NCBI GenBank assembly: GCA_003167495.1
Contig: PMSX01000369.1
Location: forward strand, 1 to 60,952
Length of the DNA: 60,952 bases
Direction of reading: 5' to 3'
Origin: Bryobacterales bacterium
GTDB taxonomy: Bacteria; Acidobacteriota; Terriglobia; Bryobacterales; Bryobacteraceae
Part shown: one piece after another, positions 8,762-16,140 of the stretch
How the letters are laid out: every line of letters begins with the position of its first letter
How positions within the stretch are numbered: position 1 is the stretch's first letter
Translations under genes and position numbers: made by a program
Notes under the pieces: model-generated
The model's database searches: none
Told to the model about the DNA's origin: nothing
Seen by the model: only the letters and a program-made list of their open reading frames with translations

Positions 8762-9250
8762 CGGACACCACCGCGGCAGTTGCTGGAGGCTAATCCGAGT
8801 TACCCCGGCACCGTCTTGTCATCGGCCGGCGGACATGAGATAAAAAGAATCATGGCTGGCGTGAAGGCCTGCCACTGGGTTCTCCTGCCAGGATTGGTCC
8901 GGTGACTGACCTTCACCCTCCTGGTGTATTCAATATCAAACGAAAAAAAGAATACTGCCTTTTCCCATTAGCGCCACCCTCTACTATTCGGATTGGCCGG
9001 TATAAACGGCGATATGGGAAGCTTCGAGATTGAGTTGCTCCGGATGGTCGCTCATCCGGAAACACTGGGCGCGGCAAAGTTTTTCGTCAGGGCCGTCGGC
9101 AAGGATTCGCCTATCTTTGGATTGCCACTTTGACTTAAAACGCATGTCGTCGAAGTGATGTTGGACAAAAGTCGCGTTTTGGAAGCTTCGAATAAAATCT
9201 CCGTAATCGGAAGATCCCGCTGTAAGAGCGCAGTGGTTATTGATAACGGG
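8762..9250. other. Intergenic region between recombinase operon and recD2
   Basis: This holds the likely promoter side of the leftward recombinase operon and the right inverted repeat. A 39-codon plus-strand frame at 9014-9133 (reading RMVAHPETLGAAKFFVRAVG) looks faintly protein-like and could be a gene fragment, but there is no supporting context. A minus-strand frame across 9052-9354 is mostly a shadow of the recD2 end. No tRNA or terminator with a T-tract was seen. Confidence 0.35.
8992..9001. repeat. Right copy of 10-bp inverted repeat flanking recombinase operon
   Basis: ATTGGCCGGT is the exact inverse of the left copy at 5152-5161. Flanking bases do not extend the match clearly. It lies about 230 bases upstream of the first gene of the operon, so promoter and leader would fall inside the bracketed segment. 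Confidence 0.35.
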
Positions 9251-11470
9251 TTATCCCGAGGGCTCAGTAAGGCGTGGGTTGGTTTCAGCGAATCGCCGCA
9301 AACGGTCCTGCAGTCCTGAGTGGCGCAAGCGCGTGTTGTTTTTGCGGATGGCAATCCGGAGTGCTTTGGGCTCGCCGACTACCATGACAAGCCGTTTACC
9401 ACGGGTGATGCCAGTATAGATCAAATTTCGTTCGAGAAGCATGTATTGCTGCATCGCCAGCGGAATCACCACCACCGGAAACTCCGATCCCTGCGACTTA
9501 TGAATACTGATCGCGTAAGCCGGCGAGATCTCGTCCAGCTCGCCAAAATCGTACGCTACGAGGCGCTTGTCGTATCGGATCATGATCTCGCGTTCTACGA
9601 GATCGATAGAAACAATTTGGCCGATGTCGCCGTTGAATACTTCTTTGTCGTAATCGTTCTCTGTCTGGATTACTTTGTCGCGCACGCGGAATCGGTAGCC
9701 GAACCGTTCGATCTCCGGTTCGCCTGCCCGGAGCGGATTGAGCACACCCTGCAGCCGCTCGTTTAGTTCGCGCACCCCAACCGAACCGCGGTTCATCGGG
9801 CAGAGCACCTGCACATCGGCGATGGCATCTAAACCGAATTTCTGCGGAATCCGGCGCGCTACCAGCTCGATCACCAAGTCCCGGATCGCGTCCGGTTCAG
9901 TTCGCCCCAAAAAGTAGAAATCAGATTCTCCTTTGCCCAGCGTCTCCGGCATTTCGCCGTTCTTGATGCGGTGCGCCGTGGTTACAATATGGCTCTCGGC
10001 GGCTTGGCGGAAGACCTCAGTCAGACGGACCACCGGCACCGTTCCACTGTCGATGATGTCACTTAGCACATTCCCCGGGCCGACCGACGGCAACTGATCG
10101 ACATCGCCGACCAAAATCAAACCGGCCCGGGAGGGCAGCGCACGCAACAGGTGGCTCATCAGCGGAACGTCCACCATCGAGCTCTCATCCACGATCAGTA
10201 AATCGCAGTCGAGCGGATTGCTTTCGTTTCTGGCGAAGCGGCCGGTGCCGGCCTGCACTTCCAGCAGGCGATGAATGGTCTTGGCCTCGGCCCCGGTGCT
10301 CTCGGTCAGCCGCTTTGCGGCGCGGCCCGTGGGAGCGCAAAGCAAGCACCGTACTTTCTTCGCTTGAAGAATCGTAATAAGTGAACGGACCAGAGTCGTC
10401 TTGCCGACTCCCGGTCCACCTGTGATCACCGATAGACGATGACCGAGCACTTCGCCTAAAGCTTCGCGTTGGCTCGCCGCCAGGTGTTTGCCGGTACGCT
10501 CCTCACACCAAACCACAGCTCGGTCAAAATCGACGGTAGGAAAAGCCGGGATCGATCGCGAAAGCTGCACGATGCGTTGCGCGATCTCCCGCTCGGCCCG
10601 TGCCAGGTGAGGCAGAAAAACCAGATCTTCGGTACCGATTCGTTCGAAGACAAAGTCGCCCTTGGTCACCATCTGGCTGAGCGCCTGCTCGACCACAGGT
10701 TCGGCAATCTCCAGCAGTTGTACGGCTTTGGCCAGCAATCCAGCGCCCGGAAGAGCGCAGTGGCCGTCCTGGGTCGCCTCCAGAAGCACATGCCGGAGAC
10801 CGGCACAGGCCCGATAAACCGAATCCCGCGGGATTCCCAACTTTTGCGCCACCTCATCTGACGTCTTGAACCCAATGCCCGGAATGTCTTCCGCCAGGAC
10901 ATAAGGATTCTTTCGGACTTTCTCAATTGCCTCCGCGCCATACATCTTGTGGATTCGGACCGCGCGGCTCGTTCCCACTCCATGCGCATGCAGGAACAAC
11001 ATGATATCCCGGATCGCTCGCTGATCACTCCATGCCTGCGCGATTTTCAGCTTGCGCTTGGGGCCAATGCCTTCCACTTGCTCCAAGGAATTGGGCGTTT
11101 TCTCGATGACTTCGAAAAGCTCTTCACCGAACCGCGCGATCAGCTTCTTGGCATACACCGGACCAATGCCTTTGACCATGCCGCTGCCCAGGTACTTCTC
11201 CATGCCCTCTCGTGTGTTCGGTGGCATGGTTCGCAGTTGGAACGCTTTCAGTTGCCGGCCATGGTCTTTATCGACAACCCAATCGCCTTCCGCCGTCAGC
11301 CACTCGCCCGCCGAGACGGTCGGCGCCGAGCCGACCACTGTGACCAGATCGCGGTGGCCCTCCGCCTTCACTTGCAAAACACAGAATCCGGTCTCTTCTG
11401 AAAGAAAAGTCACGCGCTCGATTAGCCCTGTAATTTGATAGCCACTCGATCCGCGAGAAGAAGCAGACAT
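9251..11470 (-). CDS. recD2: RecD2-type SF1B DNA helicase
   Basis: This 739-residue helicase belongs to the RecD2 group, which acts without RecBC. In order it has an N-terminal OB-like domain (about 1-90), helix-hairpin-helix repeats (GIGPVYAKKLIARFG and EGIGPKRKLKIAQAW) and Walker A GGPGVGKTT. Next come Walker B in LLIVDESSMVD, QLPSVGPG, and the C-terminal UvrD-like motif ISIHKSQGSEFP with LIYTGITRGK. It would unwind DNA 5'-3' in repair or during processing of transferred single strands. All helicase motifs look intact and length is typical. It is a single leftward gene near the ParB and primase genes; RecD2 on mobile elements is common, so it could be element cargo rather than the host's housekeeping copy. 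Confidence 0.93.
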   Translation of the reverse strand: MSASSRGSSGYQITGLIERVTFLSEETGFCVLQVKAEGHRDLVTVVGSAPTVSAGEWLTAEGDWVVDKDHGRQLKAFQLRTMPPNTREGMEKYLGSGMVKGIGPVYAKKLIARFGEELFEVIEKTPNSLEQVEGIGPKRKLKIAQAWSDQRAIRDIMLFLHAHGVGTSRAVRIHKMYGAEAIEKVRKNPYVLAEDIPGIGFKTSDEVAQKLGIPRDSVYRACAGLRHVLLEATQDGHCALPGAGLLAKAVQLLEIAEPVVEQALSQMVTKGDFVFERIGTEDLVFLPHLARAEREIAQRIVQLSRSIPAFPTVDFDRAVVWCEERTGKHLAASQREALGEVLGHRLSVITGGPGVGKTTLVRSLITILQAKKVRCLLCAPTGRAAKRLTESTGAEAKTIHRLLEVQAGTGRFARNESNPLDCDLLIVDESSMVDVPLMSHLLRALPSRAGLILVGDVDQLPSVGPGNVLSDIIDSGTVPVVRLTEVFRQAAESHIVTTAHRIKNGEMPETLGKGESDFYFLGRTEPDAIRDLVIELVARRIPQKFGLDAIADVQVLCPMNRGSVGVRELNERLQGVLNPLRAGEPEIERFGYRFRVRDKVIQTENDYDKEVFNGDIGQIVSIDLVEREIMIRYDKRLVAYDFGELDEISPAYAISIHKSQGSEFPVVVIPLAMQQYMLLERNLIYTGITRGKRLVMVVGEPKALRIAIRKNNTRLRHSGLQDRLRRFAETNPRLTEPSG

Positions 11471-11968
11471 GAATCAATCCGATTGCTCTTCATTGTGCCA
11501 GCCGTGGCCCTCAGGAGGCGCGCCTCACGCTCGCGGCAACGGAGCAAACAAGACACGATCCATCCAACAGCATGAAGGACCGCAGCAAGCTAGGATCATT
11601 GCTCCAACCGAAAAGCGATTGGGTTGTACTGATGATTTGATTTTCTTGGGGCGACCGGAGTCGCCCCGCCATTCCGGCCCTCGAATCGGCGCTCAGGTCG
11701 CATCCCTGCGGAGCCTTATCCTCCGTTCGAGTCATTCCATCTTAATTCAAAATGAAGCATTCTGGCGCAAAGGCGTTAAATCCCAGGGGTTCGGGGACAG
11801 CGTCCCCGCCTGAAAGAAAAATGGGCCGTACACATTAATTCCTCAGATTTTACTTGCGTCACGGGTGGGGAGTCCTCCTCCTTAAATGTGTGGGCTCCGC
11901 CCAAGGGAATCAACCCGCCTTGCCCGCCAGACGGCAAGGCGACGGACTGTCGTTGTCAATGGAGGACG
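11471..11968. other. Intergenic region with GC-rich hairpins
   Basis: No credible gene is seen. Two compact palindromes stand out: GGGGCGAC/GTCGCCCC at 11648-11667 (4-nt loop) and CGGGGAC/GTCCCCG at 11792-11808 (3-nt loop). A relative of the second, AGGGAC/GTCCCT, appears at 12290-12304. They resemble dispersed REP-like hairpins. None is followed by a T-run on either strand, so intrinsic termination is not supported. Confidence 0.5.
11916..11941. repeat. 9-bp inverted repeat downstream of small membrane gene
   Basis: CGCCTTGCC and GGCAAGGCG form a perfect 9-bp stem around an 8-nt loop. It lies 28 bases past the stop of the leftward small membrane-protein gene and could stabilise or end its transcript, though no T-tract follows on the minus strand. 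Confidence 0.4.
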
Positions 11969-12151
11969 CTACTGGATCGACCCGTGAAACACTCGCGATA
12001 TAGCGACGAGGATACCGACCAGAATCGGAACTCCGACGACAAATGCGCATACCCCAAGAGCCAATCCAAACAGGATTCGCGGTCCGCGAACTTTATAGCC
12101 ATGCAGTTGCCGCACGTAGCGAAGCATCTGATGCTCTTCTTGTCTCGTCAT
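11969..12151 (-). CDS. Small membrane protein, paralogue of a transfer-operon gene
   Basis: This 60-residue protein has a short polar N-terminus ending in YVRQLHGYKVRGPRI and a hydrophobic C-terminal half with one or two membrane spans (CAFVVGVPILVGILVAIS). It clearly resembles the 63-residue product at 34213-34404, sharing VRQ(L/I)H(G/A)YKV(R/Q)GP, CAF(V/G)VG(V/M)PIL and ISR.(F/L)HG. In that locus the gene sits between VirB5 and VirB10. The ATG at 12151 has a GGAGAG ribosome-binding site 8 bases upstream. Conservation of both copies argues that this short frame is a real gene. Function is unknown; a membrane accessory of the transfer machinery is the best guess. Confidence 0.7.
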   Translation of the reverse strand: MTRQEEHQMLRYVRQLHGYKVRGPRILFGLALGVCAFVVGVPILVGILVAISRVFHGSIQ

Positions 12152-12500
12152 CGTCTTGCTCTCCTTGCCAAAGCGCGGGAAATCGATTGACTTTCGTATC
12201 GCGTAGTTGCAACTCCACTGTATCTTACGCCCCGACGCGTCGTCCTGCCTTCACCACTCGCGCCAAAAGATACGGGCTTAAACACGCTCAGGGACTCCGT
12301 CCCTCGCGCGGGCAATAGTTTCCCCAGGATTCCTCCTTTCAGTCGTGCATCCCTTCGCTGCGCTACGCCGTTCCGCTTCGCTCCACGGTGGGCGATACCC
12401 CTCTATTGCCCTTGCTACCCCTGCTCTCGCCGGCGAGGCCTCGGGGCTGTTGGTTCACGCCAACAACCCACTTCCACTACCGAAAAGGACAAAACAAACC
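12152..12500. other. Leader region upstream of parB
   Basis: This is the divergent control region between the small membrane gene (leftward) and parB (rightward). It contains the hairpin AGGGAC TCC GTCCCT at 12290-12304. The parB frame is open upstream to 12345, but the translation there is low in complexity and lacks the ParB domain, so it is read as leader. AAAAGGAC just before 12501 is a suitable ribosome-binding site. Confidence 0.45.
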
Positions 12501-14402
12501 ATGACTCTCCAAGATCTCCAAACCGTAGATATCCCGCTGAATAAACTCACCCTCTGGGATGAAAACGTCCGCACTACCGGAGCCGAAGACGGCCTCGACG
12601 AACTGATTGCCTCCATCACATCCGTCGGCTTGCTCCACAGCCTTGTCGTACAAAAGGCCACGCGCGGCCAGTATTCCGTCATCGCTGGCAAACGCCGCTT
12701 CCTGGCACTCTCGCAAATGGCCGACGCTGGCAACGTTAAACGCACCATGCCCGTTCCATGCCGAGTCGCCGCTCAGGACGCTGACCTCACCGAAATCAGC
12801 CTCGCTGAAAATGTTGTCAGATTGGAAATGTGTCCCGTTGCGGAGCTGGAAGCATGGCTCAAAATGATCCACTCGGGCCACTGTGTCGCCGAGATTGCCG
12901 CCCGATTCGGCGTCACCGAAGCCGTAGTGAACCGCCGCCTGGCCCTCGCCAGAGTCAGCCCCGTTTTGCTCGAACTCTACCGCGCCAATGAAATCGATCT
13001 CGACGTCCTACAAGCATTCACCCTGACCGACAACCACGCCATTCAAGAGCAGATCTGGAACGACCTCCAGGAATGGGATCGCAATCCAGAAGCGATTCGT
13101 CATTTGCTGTCGAACGAGGACATCCCCGCCACCGACAAGCGCGCCAAGTTTGTTGGACTCCCAGCTTATGAAGCCGCCGGTGGAGTTGTCAAACGCGATC
13201 TCTTCTCCGAAGACGAAGAAGGTGCCTACATTGTCAACGCGCCCCTGCTCACTCGTCTAGTCGATGCAAAGCTGCAAACCCTGGCCACCCTGGCGAACGC
13301 CGATGGATGGAAGTGGGTCGAAGTTCAGCCGCAGACCGACCACCAAGCCCTCGGCAAGTTCCGCCGCATTCGCGCCACGCCTTCACCCTTGCCGCCCGAA
13401 GATGCCACACGCGTGGAAGAACTCGAACAGAAGCTGACCGAGATAGGCGATCAGATGGAGAACGATCCCGATGCCGACAGCGATGCCCTCGACGAGCAAG
13501 CCGAAGAAATCCAAACGCAAATCGCCGCCATCCAGGAACAACAAGTCCCTTCTTTTCCTGCCGATACAAAAGCCAATTGCGGAGTCGTCGTCACCATCGG
13601 CCATAATGGCGAAGCCCAACTGATTTACGGACTCTTGCGAAAAGAAGATGCCATTCAACTCAGCGCCGACCACACCAACGAAGTTGCTGCTGCCGCAGAG
13701 CCGACCACGGAACATCCGCAACCATATTCCGCCGTGTTGGTCGAAACTCTGACCGTGGTCAAAACTGCCGCCATCGCCGCCGAACTCAGCCAGCAGCCCA
13801 TCATCGCCCTGGCCGCAGCCGTTCATGCGCTGGTTCTCAGTCAATTTGGTCTTGATCTGAAACTCTATGGGACCAGAGGCAGTATCCAGATCAGCACCAC
13901 GCAACCGAATCTGTCCGAAGCGGCAACCTCGAAGGCCGTCCAGTCTCTCGAAGAACAGCGCAACGCCTGGTTCGCTCGATTTCCAAAGACGCCGCATGCC
14001 CTATTCGCTTGGTGTCTGGCCCAAGAGCAACAAACCCTTCTAGCCCTGCTTGCCTTCTGTACCGCGATCAGCCTGAACGCGGTCAAGACCAAGAACGATT
14101 CTTGCGCATCCCGGCTTCAGCACGCCGACGCCGTCGCTACCGCCCTCAACATGGACATGCGGAAGTGGTTCACCCCGACCGCTGAGAACTTCTTCAGCAA
14201 GGTTTCCAAAACCCGGATTCTGGAAGCAATGACCGATGCCGGGAAGGCGCCAAACTCAAACGCCCCAGCGCAACTGAAGAAATCCGCCCTGGCCGAACTT
14301 GCCGAAAAGGCAATCACCGGAACGGGTTGGTTGCCGGAACCCGTCCGAATTCAAGACGTAGCAAAAGAGGTCGAAGAAACCGAGGAACTCTCAGCCGACT
14401 AG
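12501..14402 (+). CDS. ParB/RepB-family partition-like protein
   Basis: This 633-residue protein has an N-terminal ParB/Srx nuclease-like domain. It contains IPLNKLTLWDENVR, then SITSVGLLHSLVV, a GERR-like box in VIAGKRRFLAL and SLAENVVRLEM. A helix-turn-helix follows in IAARFGVTEAVVNRRLALA. A long acidic, partly coiled-coil centre (EELEQKLTEIGDQMENDP) and a C-terminal helical domain come next. Such large ParB-like proteins occur on plasmids and integrative elements, where they bind DNA in partition, replication or regulation. The start at 12501 was chosen because the ParB domain begins right there and AAAAGGAC precedes it. No canonical ParA lies beside it; the only ParA-like proteins here are the TraL-like ones of the transfer blocks. 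The primase follows 57 bases downstream and is probably co-transcribed. Confidence 0.85.
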   Translation: MTLQDLQTVDIPLNKLTLWDENVRTTGAEDGLDELIASITSVGLLHSLVVQKATRGQYSVIAGKRRFLALSQMADAGNVKRTMPVPCRVAAQDADLTEISLAENVVRLEMCPVAELEAWLKMIHSGHCVAEIAARFGVTEAVVNRRLALARVSPVLLELYRANEIDLDVLQAFTLTDNHAIQEQIWNDLQEWDRNPEAIRHLLSNEDIPATDKRAKFVGLPAYEAAGGVVKRDLFSEDEEGAYIVNAPLLTRLVDAKLQTLATLANADGWKWVEVQPQTDHQALGKFRRIRATPSPLPPEDATRVEELEQKLTEIGDQMENDPDADSDALDEQAEEIQTQIAAIQEQQVPSFPADTKANCGVVVTIGHNGEAQLIYGLLRKEDAIQLSADHTNEVAAAAEPTTEHPQPYSAVLVETLTVVKTAAIAAELSQQPIIALAAAVHALVLSQFGLDLKLYGTRGSIQISTTQPNLSEAATSKAVQSLEEQRNAWFARFPKTPHALFAWCLAQEQQTLLALLAFCTAISLNAVKTKNDSCASRLQHADAVATALNMDMRKWFTPTAENFFSKVSKTRILEAMTDAGKAPNSNAPAQLKKSALAELAEKAITGTGWLPEPVRIQDVAKEVEETEELSAD

Positions 14403-14459
14403 GAGCATCACACGGAGGGGCGATAATGTTTCGCCCTTCCAACTCTTTGGAAGCTCACC

Positions 14460-15290
14460 ATGCGAACTCCCTTTGAACTGATCCAGTACAAGCAATGGGT
14501 ACTTTGGCGCAAGGCCGAAGTAAATGGCCGCGCCACCAAAATCCCCATCTCACCGTGGACCGGCAAAGCCGCCGCTTCCGATAGACCGCGGACTTGGAGT
14601 TCCTACCGCCACGCGCGTTACGCTTGCCACCTGTATCAATGCGACGGCGTGGGCTTCGTCTTCACCGACGCCGATCCATTCTGCGGTATCGACCTGGACC
14701 ACTGTCGCGACAATGATGGAACCATCGCGCGGGCAGCTTTGGATTGGATCAAGCGATTCGGCAGTTATGCGGAGATATCGCCATCTGGCACTGGCGTTCA
14801 CATTCTGATCAAGGCGAACCTGTCCGGGGGCGGCCGCCGCACAGGCGGAGTCGAAATGTACGATTCTGGCCGGTACTTCACCATCACCGGAAACCGCGTT
14901 CCTGCGATGCCGTTAGCGATCCTCAATCGGCAGGATGTGCTCGACCAGCTGAGTGCGGAATTCTTCCCGATTCAGCCCCACAAGCCGAGTGTAAGCCACA
15001 TTGCAGTTGCATCAGGGCTGTCGGATGATGAACTCATTGAACGCGCCGCGAACGCCCGGAACAGCGAACGATTCAAACGATTGTGGGCCGGTGAAATCTC
15101 TGATTACAACAACGACCACAGCCGAGCGGACCTGGCATTGTGTGGCATGCTCGCGTTTTGGTGCGGCGGCGACACCGACCGCATTGATCGCCTATTCCGT
15201 CGCTCTGGTCTCATGCGCGAGAAGTGGGACCGCCGCACTGGCGACAGCGCTTACGGATCAATCACAATGAGGGCAACTGTCGCCGATTAG
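14460..15290 (+). CDS. AEP-type primase/polymerase domain protein, no helicase
   Basis: This 276-residue protein resembles the primase-polymerase part of phage and plasmid replication proteins (NrS-1-like or D5-associated). An early KWVLWRK-like segment (QYKQWVLWRKAEVNGR) is followed by the acidic metal-binding motif GIDLDHC (Asp78, Asp80). Next come the SPSGTGVH motif (107-114) and EMYDSGRYFTITG, all typical of archaeo-eukaryotic primases. The C-terminal part (RADLALCGMLAFWCGGD, then LFRRSGLMREKWDRR) matches the small helical domain that usually precedes a superfamily 3 helicase. The helicase is absent, so this is a stand-alone or truncated primase. It probably primes the complementary strand for the element after transfer, in an operon with parB. 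Confidence 0.78.
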   Translation: MRTPFELIQYKQWVLWRKAEVNGRATKIPISPWTGKAAASDRPRTWSSYRHARYACHLYQCDGVGFVFTDADPFCGIDLDHCRDNDGTIARAALDWIKRFGSYAEISPSGTGVHILIKANLSGGGRRTGGVEMYDSGRYFTITGNRVPAMPLAILNRQDVLDQLSAEFFPIQPHKPSVSHIAVASGLSDDELIERAANARNSERFKRLWAGEISDYNNDHSRADLALCGMLAFWCGGDTDRIDRLFRRSGLMREKWDRRTGDSAYGSITMRATVAD

Positions 15291-15563
15291 CCCAACCTGT
15301 GCGGGGTGGGAAATTTCGACTGGCAGCAGACGCCAACTATAGTGGACTTACCGGCAACCTGAATGCTTGATTCTTCGCCTTAACCGTCGACGCAGTGACG
15401 TCTTTTGTCTAGGCGTCCGATGCAATCTGTCAATAGCACTCGTGTTTCGTGAAGCTGTCCAAGATTCGACCTTGTTTCGGCCAAACTTTCGGCGGGCCCT
15501 AGCATGTTAATCTTATTAACAATTGCGTGGGCTGCGCAGGTTCGTATCGTGAAGGGAGGCCGT

Positions 15564-16115
15564 ATGTCGGATCCAGCAGTAGTTTCGCTAGCGAGCGTCG
15601 GGTCGGCTGCGATTAGCGAAGCAATAAAGTTTCTTTTTCAGCAAACCGGTGAACTGCTAAAGCATTGGCGCGAGAAAGGGGCCAAATCGACGGAAGTTAC
15701 GAGCCGACCCCAAATAGTCGAGCTCCCCCCAGCCTTCGAAGGGCAACTGCTGGACCTTCCAGTTAACTTCGATGCTCTCTCGCGCTTAGAGCCTCAGTTA
15801 CTAGCGCTCTATAAAGATTTGTCTTTATATGCAGCCGACGTTCTGTCTACGGATGGTAGTCCAGACTTAATGCGGAAGGTCGATACGTTGCGTAACGCGC
15901 TTGAGCTTATTTTGCGTCAGCAACTCACGCTGAAGGGCGAGCATCGGCCTTCTGCAGGTCTGCCCCTCGTCGGCAATATTCGAGCGGATGTTATAGCGGG
16001 CGAGGCGACCGGGGTTGATGGAGCAGGTCTTCTGTCGGGGCCAGTATCCGGTGAGGTGCAGGCTGGACGGGTAGAACAAGGAGCAAAAGTAACCGGTACG
16101 CGATGGACCCGGTGA
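15564..16115 (+). CDS. Bell-like effector with C-terminal amyloid-type motif
   Basis: This 183-residue protein starts with a hydrophobic helix region (LASVGSAAISEAIKFLF, then GELLKHWREKG). It continues as a helical bundle (SRLEPQLLALYKDLSLYAAD and MRKVDTLRNALELIL) and ends in a glycine-rich beta-type tail at residues 137-181. The N-terminus has the 'DP...G...(T/S)EAIKFL..Q..ELL..WR' pattern I associate with Bell domains, effectors paired with NLRs through bacterial amyloid signalling sequences (BASS). The tail motif GPVSGEVQAG recurs as GKVLGSVRVG at the N-terminus of the next gene. ATG at 15564 has a strong GGGAGG site; an upstream ATG at 15504 is less likely. A cell-death effector role is inferred from this architecture. 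Confidence 0.65.
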   Translation: MSDPAVVSLASVGSAAISEAIKFLFQQTGELLKHWREKGAKSTEVTSRPQIVELPPAFEGQLLDLPVNFDALSRLEPQLLALYKDLSLYAADVLSTDGSPDLMRKVDTLRNALELILRQQLTLKGEHRPSAGLPLVGNIRADVIAGEATGVDGAGLLSGPVSGEVQAGRVEQGAKVTGTRWTR

Positions 16116-16140
16116 AGGGTGTGCAGTAGGACAGTATAAC

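Noticed and set aside
9052..9354. 100-codon minus-strand frame near the recD2 end
   Set aside because: It overlaps the recD2 3' end in another frame, and no motif or ribosome-binding site supports it.
13383..13997. 204-codon minus-strand frame inside parB
   Set aside because: It is antisense to a well-supported ParB-like gene, has no motif or ribosome-binding site, and its composition mirrors the complementary codons.
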